Below the pieces are notes generated by a model. It saw only the letters and a program-made list of their open reading frames with translations. It ran no database searches and had not been told where the DNA came from. This document shows positions 1 to 5,488 of a stretch of 5,957 nt of DNA, one piece after another (within the stretch, counting starts at the first letter, position 1; every line of letters starts with the position of its first letter). The stretch is from an uncultured Eubacteriales bacterium (lineage in GTDB: Bacteria; Bacillota_A; Clostridia; Lachnospirales; Lachnospiraceae). The stretch lies in contig ONVT01000183.1 of assembly GCA_900321365.1 (NCBI GenBank), forward strand, positions 1 through 5,957, in the 5' to 3' direction. The translations under genes and the position numbers were made by a program.

Positions 1-2
1 GT

Positions 3-14
3 GTGACTTGTAAC
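3..14 (+). repeat. Copy of GTGACTTGTAAC element at window edge
   Basis: These 12 bases are identical to 4754-4765, the right arm of the hairpin before the WbqC-family gene. The similarity continues weakly for 8 more bases (TCTGCCGG here, TGTGACGG there, 6 of 8 matching). Base 2 is T where the other copy has C. The matching left arm (GTTACAAGTCAC) would lie to the left of base 1, outside the window, so it cannot be seen whether this copy is also a hairpin. The element contains TTGTAA, which may serve as the -35 box of the next gene. Confidence 0.55.
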
Positions 15-36
15 TCTGCCGGAAATCGTTTATGAT
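8..36 (+). promoter_or_regulatory. Candidate sigma-A promoter of the Ig-like/NlpC-like protein gene
   Basis: TTGTAA at 8-13 and TATGAT at 31-36 are separated by 17 bases, the ideal spacing for a vegetative promoter; four of six and five of six bases match consensus. Transcription would start near base 43, leaving a leader of about 24 bases that holds the TGGAGG ribosome site. The -35 box lies inside the repeated GTGACTTGTAAC element, so a protein bound there could block or alter this promoter. The call rests on sequence only. Confidence 0.5.
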
Positions 37-66
37 AGGTAATCATTTGAACGATGGAGGTTCCTC

Positions 67-1533
67 ATGAAACACAGTTTATCTCTGCGTAAAACCGGCA
101 TGCTTCTTGCCATGCTGTTTCTGTGCCTGTCGCTTACAGGCGCCCTTACCACTGTAAAGGCAGCGTCCCGCACCACGCTGCTTGTCGGACAGACAAAGCA
201 GCTGAAAAAGCAGGGCGCGGCCGGATGGAAGTCGTCCCGCCCTTCCGTGGCCACTGTTTCAGCGTCCGGGCTGGTCACCGCTCTCAAAAAAGGATCCACC
301 ACGGTGACTGCAGTCCGGGGAGGCAGGAAGCTGACCTGGAATATCACGGTCTTGTCGCCGGTCCTGAGCGCATCACAGAAGAATGTGGACGTCGGGAAAA
401 AGTTCACCCTCTCCCTGAAGAGGGCATCCGGCCTCAGGTTCTCCTGGAGTGTCTCGGATCCTTCCATCCTGAAACTGAAAAAGAAGAACAACTACAAATA
501 CAAGGTGACAGGGCTGCGCAACGGAACTGCCGATGTCATCGTTTCAAACGGTTCCTGGCAGGCCGTCTGCACGGTGATCGTGGGCACCGGCATTACGGAT
601 GAACAGCAGGCCGCGCAGAACCAGAACCAGCCAGCCGCCGCAAAGCCCTCTGACCCGAGCAACATCGTCCTCTATATGGACGGCAATATTTTCAAGGAGA
701 TGACCCACAGCCGTTCCGATACCGCCATCTACATCAGTTCGCTCTCCCGGTATGGACAGAGCGCTCCTCTCTACATTCACAAGGACGGGGGGGACGGTCT
801 GGAAAACATCTGGGCCGCAACGAACAACGGGGCGGTCGGCGTCGCCGGAGCCCAGCTGAGCGCGGACGCGGTCCAGGGAACCATCCTGAAAGCCTGCACC
901 TGGGCCAGGGCGATCTGTGACAGTCCTTATCACGGGTATGATTACGGCCATGACTATGCGGGCGCCAGCCTCATGTACACCTTCGGGCAGGCAAAGCCGA
1001 ATGCCCTCGGGACCGGTGATTACTGCTGCTCCACCGTCCCGCTGTGCGCCTATTATTTCGCCGGCGTCAATGTGATCGGCGAGAATCTGGGCGGAGCGGA
1101 CGCAAAGTATATCCCGAATTCGACAAAGCTGTTTTACGAAGGCAGCATGGGCGAGATCACCTTCTACGAGAACGGGGTGCTGACCGGCACCCGCTATCTG
1201 TCAAACTACCAGTGGAGGATCTTTGCCGCCTGCGGCTTTACGGATGTCTACAGCTCCTACGAGAAGAATCCGGACGGATTCGTCTTCCAGCCGGGCGATG
1301 TCGTCACGGCGAACGGCCACACGCAGATGGTGCTGTCAGCAGGAACAAGGAAGGACGCGGAGGTTGTCCAGGCTTACGGCCCTGATAAGGTTCCTTCCGG
1401 TACGATGCCCAAGGGCGGCGATCAGTCCTATGAGATCGGGCGGGCCTACGGGCTTCGTACCAACCCGGCGATCAGGCATATCATGCGCTTTACGGGAGCA
1501 GGGGTACGGCTCAACACGGTCGGCCTCGTGTAA
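67..1533 (+). CDS. Secreted Ig-like (Big_2-type) protein with C-terminal NlpC/P60- or CHAP-like cysteine hydrolase region
   Basis: This 488-residue protein is probably exported and acts on or at the cell wall. Residues 1-32 form a Sec signal peptide: basic start, leucine-rich core, likely cleavage after VKA. Residues 33-95 and 96-175 look like two bacterial Ig-like repeats; the first has the Big_2 pattern of S-x-P-S-V-A-T-V followed by G-L-V-T-A-L-K-K-G-S-T-T-V-T-A. A linker rich in Gln, Asn, Ala and Pro (178-198) leads to a region of about 290 residues. That region has the layout of a papain-like NlpC/P60 or CHAP hydrolase: a Cys near a helix start (DYCCS, with Cys320 and Cys321) and a His about 97 residues later (NGHTQMV, His418), preceded by FQPGDVV, which resembles the strand before the catalytic His in such enzymes. 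Peptidoglycan peptide cleavage would be the family role, but the usual D-C-S reads C-C-S here, so activity is unproven. There is no sortase signal or membrane anchor. The start is firm: TGGAGG at 55-60 lies six bases before the ATG. No clear terminator follows. Confidence 0.8.
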   Translation: MKHSLSLRKTGMLLAMLFLCLSLTGALTTVKAASRTTLLVGQTKQLKKQGAAGWKSSRPSVATVSASGLVTALKKGSTTVTAVRGGRKLTWNITVLSPVLSASQKNVDVGKKFTLSLKRASGLRFSWSVSDPSILKLKKKNNYKYKVTGLRNGTADVIVSNGSWQAVCTVIVGTGITDEQQAAQNQNQPAAAKPSDPSNIVLYMDGNIFKEMTHSRSDTAIYISSLSRYGQSAPLYIHKDGGDGLENIWAATNNGAVGVAGAQLSADAVQGTILKACTWARAICDSPYHGYDYGHDYAGASLMYTFGQAKPNALGTGDYCCSTVPLCAYYFAGVNVIGENLGGADAKYIPNSTKLFYEGSMGEITFYENGVLTGTRYLSNYQWRIFAACGFTDVYSSYEKNPDGFVFQPGDVVTANGHTQMVLSAGTRKDAEVVQAYGPDKVPSGTMPKGGDQSYEIGRAYGLRTNPAIRHIMRFTGAGVRLNTVGLV

Positions 1534-1577
1534 GGATAAGGATTAAGAATCTTTTCTGTTTCCTGCCGTACAGGACA

Positions 1578-1586
1578 TGCTATAAT
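1578..1586 (+). promoter_or_regulatory. Extended -10 promoter of the L,D-transpeptidase gene
   Basis: TGCTATAAT at 1578-1586 combines a perfect TATAAT with the TG motif of extended -10 promoters. No good -35 box is seen; the best at allowed spacing is TTTCCT at 1559-1564. Transcription would start near 1593, about 24 bases before the ATG. This suggests the transpeptidase gene can be expressed independently of the gene ending at 1533, although read-through is also possible. Confidence 0.6.
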
Positions 1587-1616
1587 GAGTCAAATAAACA
1601 CAAAGGAGTTCCATTT

Positions 1617-2378
1617 ATGTCCCAGTTTTGCAAAGCCAAGATCCGTCTTCTTTTCGTTCTCCTGTTCGGGGGACTGCTCCTCTTCCTTGTCCCCGCAGCC
1701 CGGACATATGCTGAGGGGCCTTATAAAAACTGCAATCCAAGTGAGGTGCATCCGATCTGGTGGAAGGCTACGATCCGCTATGATGTCTCAGGCAGAATCG
1801 AGGAAACCGGAGAACGCGTAAACCTTGAGAGCGGAGACAAGGTTACGGTTGTCTCTTATGACAGAACAGGCTCGAAGCGGATTATGCTCAAAGACGGGAC
1901 CCACACGACCGTGTCCGCCAATGCGGTTGAAGTCTATGAAGACGCCTGTACGCCCGGAGACTACTCCAGGGAGACAAAGACCCGGTTTGTGAATTCCAGA
2001 AAACTGACCAGCAAGACCAAATACCTGATCTGGGTTTCCACAGACATGCAGAGCCTGAATATCTTTACCGGCTCAAACAGAAACTGGACACTGTATAAGT
2101 CTTATAAGTGCTCCACCGGCATGGCCGGTTATGAGACTCCGATCGGACTCCGCGCCATCTACGAAAAGATGCCGGTCTGCCACTCAATCCAGTGGGAGAG
2201 CGATCTGAGGAATTTCCTGAGCTTCGGCGGCAGCGGGATCCACAAGTGGCCTGGCGGAGGCATGGCCGGAAATATCGGTGAACACCCCTGCTCACATGCC
2301 TGTATCCGGCTCGGCGCGGGTCCGTCCCTCAAGGTCTACAGGATGATTCCTGTCGGCACCCGTCTTCTGGTCTACTGA
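1617..2378 (+). CDS. Secreted L,D-transpeptidase (YkuD domain)
   Basis: This is a 253-residue exported enzyme of the YkuD family. Such enzymes form 3-3 cross-links in peptidoglycan or attach partners to tetrapeptide stems through an active-site Cys. Residues 1-32 are a signal peptide with a strongly hydrophobic core (about 9-28) and likely cleavage after TYA. Residues of about 50-107 look like a small beta-rich, SH3-like region with the pattern SGDKVTVVSYDRTGSKRIML. The catalytic domain runs from about 120 (KYLIWVSTDMQSLNIF) to the C-terminus. His209 (SGIHKW) and the S-H-A-C-I-R-L stretch at 226-232 match the family's H-x(14-17)-[ST]-H-G-C motif, with Cys229 as nucleophile. The glycine of the motif is alanine (Ala228), which is unusual. 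There is no second anchor, so the mature enzyme is either released or held by the uncleaved signal. The start is set by AAAGGAG at 1602-1608, eight bases before the ATG. The gene ends 36 bases before a strong hairpin terminator. Confidence 0.9.
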   Translation: MSQFCKAKIRLLFVLLFGGLLLFLVPAARTYAEGPYKNCNPSEVHPIWWKATIRYDVSGRIEETGERVNLESGDKVTVVSYDRTGSKRIMLKDGTHTTVSANAVEVYEDACTPGDYSRETKTRFVNSRKLTSKTKYLIWVSTDMQSLNIFTGSNRNWTLYKSYKCSTGMAGYETPIGLRAIYEKMPVCHSIQWESDLRNFLSFGGSGIHKWPGGGMAGNIGEHPCSHACIRLGAGPSLKVYRMIPVGTRLLVY

Positions 2379-2414
2379 TGACGCGGCTTGTGCTGCTTTT
2401 GAGAATACGCCATA

Positions 2415-2447
2415 AAGAAAGAACCGGCTTCAGGCCGGTTCTTTCTT
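2415..2447. terminator. Bidirectional intrinsic terminator between convergent genes
   Basis: The arms AAGAAAGAACCGGC (2415-2428) and GCCGGTTCTTTCTT (2434-2447) pair perfectly over 14 bp around a five-base loop. The stem has a GC-rich top and an A-rich/T-rich base, so both strands end in a T-rich tail after a GC stem. It can stop the L,D-transpeptidase transcript on the plus strand and the glycosyltransferase transcript on the minus strand. The right arm reaches the TAA stop codon of the glycosyltransferase gene (2446-2448), so that gene's stop is the first base pairs of the stem. Confidence 0.9.
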
Positions 2448-3411
2448 ATGCACTGTCTTCGCCAGGCTGTGCCTCTTCAGGGGGCGCTCCTGCCCTTTTG
2501 ACCTCCCTCACAACGTAAAGGGGCTTTTTCGTTGACGTACTGATGAGTTTTCCGATATATCCTCCGATGATTCCCAGCATAAGGAACAGCATTCCGGAGA
2601 CTATCAGCATCAGGCACATCAGGGAGGACCATCCGGTCTGTATAGTGGGATCCAGGATCTTGCGGACGATCACCACTATCGTCATGATGAAACCGATGAC
2701 AGAGAAGAAGCATCCCAGAACATTAGATACCTTCAGCGGGATTGTCGAATAATCCATGAAGTTCATAAACAGCTTCAGGCCTTTCCGGAAGGTATAATTC
2801 GATTTGCCGTACTGCCTGGCGTAGTGTTCTACCGTAATATCCGCCATCTTGTCTGTCGTCCTGGCGAACAGCAGCTGGATGAACGCGTCATTTCCACGGT
2901 ATTTCCGGATCTCTCTGATCACATAGGCGCGGGCGCACCAGAAAGAGCTCATCTCGATATCTTTCGGGCGCTCGACAAGGTGAAACAGAAGGAACTGGCT
3001 GATTCGTCCGGTAAGATTCTTGAAGAAAGAAAAATTCCTCTTCCTGTAGACACCGAACACGACATCATAGCCTTCCTGTATCTTCTCAAGAAACGCAAGA
3101 ATCTGTTCGGGGCGGTTCTGAAGATCGTCATCCATCCCGACCACATACTCGCCTTTGGCATACTGCAGGCCTGCGAGAATAGCGGCGTGCTGCCCAAAAT
3201 TCTTCGCCAGGTCGACCGCCGTAACCTTTCCCGGATATCTGTCCGCGCACTCTCTGATCCTGTGAATCGTGCCGTCCTTTGAGCTGTCGTTCACGAGAAT
3301 CATCTCACACTCATAATCGTCCCAGCGCCCGAAGCATTCCATACACAGGTCAACGACCTGACCGATGGATTGCTCCGAGTTATAGCATGGAATTACCACT
3401 GATACCAGCAT
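2446..3411 (-). CDS. Family 2 glycosyltransferase, ArnC/GtrB-like, membrane anchored
   Basis: This 321-residue enzyme belongs to the GT-A fold family 2 group that typically moves a sugar from a nucleotide donor to polyprenyl (undecaprenyl) phosphate on the inner face of the membrane. The catalytic domain fills about residues 1-225. It begins with VSVVIPCYNSE, has the donor-binding VNDSSKDGT at 40-48, the AKNFGQHAAILAG segment at 69-81, and the metal-binding DDD at 94-96 in GMDDDLQNRPE. Two membrane helices follow at about 230-252 and 262-287, then the segment KKPLYVVREV and a short acidic tail, the usual ending of ArnC/GtrB/DPM1-like proteins. Length is normal for the group (300-340). The sugar cannot be told from sequence. 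The start lies inside the 3' end of the ATP-grasp gene (32-base overlap), with AGGGTGG (3424 to 3418) six bases upstream of the ATG, which suggests translational coupling. A hairpin terminator begins at its stop codon. Confidence 0.92.
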   Translation of the reverse strand: MLVSVVIPCYNSEQSIGQVVDLCMECFGRWDDYECEMILVNDSSKDGTIHRIRECADRYPGKVTAVDLAKNFGQHAAILAGLQYAKGEYVVGMDDDLQNRPEQILAFLEKIQEGYDVVFGVYRKRNFSFFKNLTGRISQFLLFHLVERPKDIEMSSFWCARAYVIREIRKYRGNDAFIQLLFARTTDKMADITVEHYARQYGKSNYTFRKGLKLFMNFMDYSTIPLKVSNVLGCFFSVIGFIMTIVVIVRKILDPTIQTGWSSLMCLMLIVSGMLFLMLGIIGGYIGKLISTSTKKPLYVVREVKRAGAPPEEAQPGEDSA

Positions 3412-4591
3412 CCTGTGCCACCCTGATCTTTATTTGGGAAAGAATCCGGCTGATTCTTTCATGACAGTCCTGTGCGTCTTTTCCCCTGACTATCAGCTGC
3501 CCGATCCGGTCCGCGCCGGATCTCATCCGCCTTACCGGATCACCCGGTTTTACATTGAAGGACAAATCATAGACATAATCCGGCAGTTCTTCAGGAAGCA
3601 GAATCTCTCCGAGAATTCCGTCTGAGGGCGCCGAGATCAGCCAGGTTGCGTTCGCTCCTCCGGGCCTTTGAAACAGATGTCCGACTTCCTCACCAAGCGC
3701 ACACTTCACGATCGCTTCAAAATAATCGATTCCGTAATAGATTCCTACCGTATCGGTGATGGCAGTCGCGCCGGCTCTCGGCGTCGCCTCAATCACCCAC
3801 AGCTCATCCTCCGCGAGCATGCAGTCCATGTCGACAGCGCAGTCATCGAATTCCAGGCTCCGGCAGATGCTGGCGGCAAATTCACAGATCCTGCCGGAGA
3901 GCTCACCGGCTCTCTTCCAGGGAACATGATGGCCCTGCGGAAAAGGAGGATTCCCGTTGTGGAGGTCATTGCCCAGAGGAAGGACATATACGCACTGCCC
4001 ATGGCTGACCATCGCCTCGATACCGAACATCTCGCCCTGCAGGAACTTCTCGACCAGGACATATTCCTTTTTTGTCTGGCTGCGCGCAGACTCGTAAGCC
4101 ATCCGGGCCTCATCCGGTGAGTCCACTCTCCTCACGCCCCTGCTTCCCGTCAGGTCAACCGCCTTGACCATAAGGGGGAATCCGATCCGGCTGCAGGCCT
4201 CCTCCAGTTCCCCGGGGGTTCTGACCGGTATATAAGGGGCGGTTCTTATTCCCGCCCCGGCAAACAGTTCCTTCTGGATGAGTTTGTCAACCGCGGCCTC
4301 GCCTCCGATCCCGGGTCCCGGGAGGGATCTCTCTTTCGCGACAACAGCCATTGACCGGGTCCCGACATCCATACAGCAGGTCGTCACGCCGTCGATCGCA
4401 CGTCCTTCTATTGCCGCAAGAACCTCCGAGGGCTTTGTGATATCGCACCATACCACCTCGTCCGCATACCCGATCCCCTGGTAAGGTCCCGGAATCGTAG
4501 CCGCGATGGTATGGACGCCAAGCCGTCCTGCAGCCTTGAAAAGGGGGATCTGAGAATAGCTCGCCCCCAGCACAAGCAGTGTTTTCGGCAA
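3380..4591 (-). CDS. ATP-grasp carboxylate-amine ligase-like protein
   Basis: This 403-residue cytoplasmic protein has the three-part ATP-grasp plan. Residues 1-100 are a Rossmann-like preATP domain (KTLLVLGASYSQIPLFKAA, then a DGVTT turn). Residues of about 103-190 contain the ATP-binding part, with FPLMVKAVDLTGSRGV at 138-153 carrying the nucleotide-binding Lys143 and glycine-rich loop, and EYVLVEKFLQGE at 176-187. The metal site is spread over DDCAVDMD (249-256) and VIEATPRAGAT (266-276). Family members activate a carboxylate as acyl phosphate and join it to an amine or thiol; the substrates here are unknown. The usual E-x-N of the second metal site reads E-A-T (Glu268, Thr270), which marks a divergent subfamily. 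I chose a TTG start at 4591 because AAGGAGG sits five bases before it and the protein then begins directly at the first beta strand. The alternative ATG at 4618 adds nine polar residues and lacks a ribosome site. It is the first gene of an operon with the glycosyltransferase. Confidence 0.85.
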   Translation of the reverse strand: MPKTLLVLGASYSQIPLFKAAGRLGVHTIAATIPGPYQGIGYADEVVWCDITKPSEVLAAIEGRAIDGVTTCCMDVGTRSMAVVAKERSLPGPGIGGEAAVDKLIQKELFAGAGIRTAPYIPVRTPGELEEACSRIGFPLMVKAVDLTGSRGVRRVDSPDEARMAYESARSQTKKEYVLVEKFLQGEMFGIEAMVSHGQCVYVLPLGNDLHNGNPPFPQGHHVPWKRAGELSGRICEFAASICRSLEFDDCAVDMDCMLAEDELWVIEATPRAGATAITDTVGIYYGIDYFEAIVKCALGEEVGHLFQRPGGANATWLISAPSDGILGEILLPEELPDYVYDLSFNVKPGDPVRRMRSGADRIGQLIVRGKDAQDCHERISRILSQIKIRVAQDAGISGNSML

Positions 4592-4596
4592 AATGT

Positions 4597-4603
4597 CCTC
4601 CTT
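4597..4603 (-). promoter_or_regulatory. Ribosome binding site that decides the TTG start of the ATP-grasp gene
   Basis: On the minus strand AAGGAGG occupies 4603 to 4597, followed by ACATT and then TTG (4591-4589). This is a near-perfect anti-16S match at a short but workable spacing. The two in-frame ATG codons upstream (4618 and 4615) are preceded only by GTCCGGGA, which is a poor site. If the ATG start were used, this sequence would have to be coding by chance. Confidence 0.7.
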
Positions 4604-4652
4604 CTGTGTCCTCATCATTCCCGGACAGTACTGCCATTGCAGGTTCTTAGCG

Positions 4653-4681
4653 ATTATAGCCTATCCCATGGTGTATTGCAA
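4653..4681 (-). promoter_or_regulatory. Promoter of the ATP-grasp/glycosyltransferase operon
   Basis: Read on the minus strand, TTGCAA (4681-4676), a 17-base spacer and a perfect TATAAT (4658-4653) make a good vegetative promoter. Transcription would start near 4646, giving a leader of about 55 bases to the TTG start or 28 to the ATG. The -35 hexamer is its own reverse complement and is also the -35 of the opposite promoter. Confidence 0.75.
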
Positions 4682-4703
4682 TTTTTTAAAATTGCGGTAT
4701 GAT
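4676..4703 (+). promoter_or_regulatory. Promoter of the WbqC-family gene
   Basis: TTGCAA (4676-4681), a 16-base spacer and TATGAT (4698-4703) form a plausible vegetative promoter pointing right. Transcription would start near 4710, so the leader of about 83 bases contains the whole 4721-4765 hairpin. The -35 hexamer coincides with that of the leftward promoter, so RNA polymerase could probably occupy only one promoter at a time. Confidence 0.65.
4678..4695. promoter_or_regulatory. Candidate operator palindrome between divergent promoters
   Basis: GCAATTTT (4678-4685) and AAAATTGC (4688-4695) are perfect inverted repeats separated by TT. The palindrome covers part of the shared -35 box and nearly all of the rightward promoter's spacer, a typical place for a dimeric repressor to control both directions. 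It is AT-rich and has no T tract beyond the arm, so it is not a convincing terminator. The binding protein is unknown and no regulator gene is present in the window. Confidence 0.45.
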
Positions 4704-4720
4704 AAGTGATGTTGTGCCAG

Positions 4721-4765
4721 GTTACAAGTCACGCTCCCGCCACCCCCGTGGCCGTGACTTGTAAC
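4721..4765 (+). repeat. Perfect 13-bp hairpin element in the WbqC leader
   Basis: GTTACAAGTCACG (4721-4733) pairs perfectly with CGTGACTTGTAAC (4753-4765). Inside, GCCAC (4739-4743) and GTGGC (4748-4752) form a second 5-bp stem stacked on the right arm, closed by a CCCC loop, with CTCCC (4734-4738) bulged out on the left. No T tract follows, so it is not a standard terminator. The AAAGGA ribosome site at 4781-4786 is left free. The right arm recurs at 3-14. It may be a dispersed palindromic element of the REP/MITE-like kind, a protein-binding site, or a 5' stabilising hairpin. Confidence 0.75.
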
Positions 4766-4792
4766 TGTGACGGTTGACAGAAAGGATAACCC

Positions 4793-5488
4793 ATGAAAAA
4801 AGTCGCGATTCTTCAGTCTGATTATATCCCGTGGAAGGGATATTTTGATATTATCAATTCTGTGGACGAATTCATACTGTATGATGACATGCAGTATACA
4901 AGGCGGGACTGGAGGAACCGGAATCAGATCAAGACCGCTAACGGCATGCTGTGGCTTACGATCCCGGTCGATACGAAGGGGAAGTATTTCCAGAAGATCA
5001 ATGAGACGAAAGTATCCGGACACAGATGGACCCGGGAGCATATGAGGGCGATTCAGCTTGCGTATGCGCACGCGCCTTACTATGACCGGTATAAGACCTT
5101 TCTGGAGGAGCTCTACGCAAAGGCGGACGGGATGGACTATCTCACCGATATCAACCGTACCTTTATCGAATCCATCTGCGCCGAACTCGGAATCCGGACA
5201 AAGATCACCCTCTCTTCCGATTATGAACTCGCGGAGGGAAAAACGGAGCGCCTGGCAGAGCTTGTCAGGTCTGCCGGAGGAGACTGGTATCTGTCAGGGC
5301 CTGCGGCAAAGGACTACATCGAAGATGAGGTTTTTGAGAAGGCCGGGGTCGGGCTCGCCTATATGAGCTATGAAGGATATCCCGAGTACCCGCAGCTTCA
5401 CGGCGAGTTTACCCACAACGTCAGTATCCTGGACCTGCTCTTCATGACGGGAGAGAAGGCCCCGGAGTACATGCTGAGTTTTCACTGA
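4793..5488 (+). CDS. WbqC family protein
   Basis: This 231-residue cytoplasmic protein matches the WbqC-like family, found in O-antigen and other surface-glycan clusters. The family signature is clear at the N-terminus: LQSDYIPWKGYFDIIN (7-22), then FILYDDMQYTRRDWRNRNQIK (27-47), with the conserved Y-D-D-x-Q-Y and R-D-W-R-N-R-N cores. The C-terminus has the usual HNVSILDLLF stretch (208-217). The length is typical and there is no signal peptide or membrane helix. The exact reaction is not established; a role in transferring an amino acid (glycine) or other acyl group to an amino sugar has been proposed for a family member, from memory of the family description. It is divergent from an ATP-grasp ligase and a lipid-linked glycosyltransferase, which fits modification of a sugar in envelope glycan synthesis. 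AAAGGA at 4781-4786 lies six bases before the ATG. Its last seven bases overlap the opposing gene. Confidence 0.92.
   Translation: MKKVAILQSDYIPWKGYFDIINSVDEFILYDDMQYTRRDWRNRNQIKTANGMLWLTIPVDTKGKYFQKINETKVSGHRWTREHMRAIQLAYAHAPYYDRYKTFLEELYAKADGMDYLTDINRTFIESICAELGIRTKITLSSDYELAEGKTERLAELVRSAGGDWYLSGPAAKDYIEDEVFEKAGVGLAYMSYEGYPEYPQLHGEFTHNVSILDLLFMTGEKAPEYMLSFH

Noticed and set aside
787..793. Run of seven G as a phase-variation tract in the Ig-like protein gene
   Set aside because: The run is short and encodes Gly-Gly in frame; nothing else suggests slippage control.
1541..1575. Terminator after the Ig-like protein gene (GATTAAGAATCTTTT)
   Set aside because: The possible stem is only four AT-rich pairs with a three-base loop, too weak to call.
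2824..3282. A plus-strand open frame of 152 codons opposite the glycosyltransferase gene
   Set aside because: It is fully antisense to a gene with clear family motifs, has no ribosome site or recognisable domain, and reads as a shadow frame.
3668..4120. A plus-strand open frame of 150 codons opposite the ATP-grasp gene
   Set aside because: It is antisense to conserved ATP-grasp motifs, and its protein shows no family signature.
4721..4765. CRISPR repeat or transposon end
   Set aside because: There are only two copies of one arm in the window, 4.7 kb apart, with no spacers, no target duplication visible and no transposase or cas gene.
4774..4779. Perfect TTGACA before the WbqC gene as a -35 box
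   Set aside because: A -10 at normal spacing would fall inside the coding sequence (about 4797-4802), where no TATAAT-like hexamer occurs.
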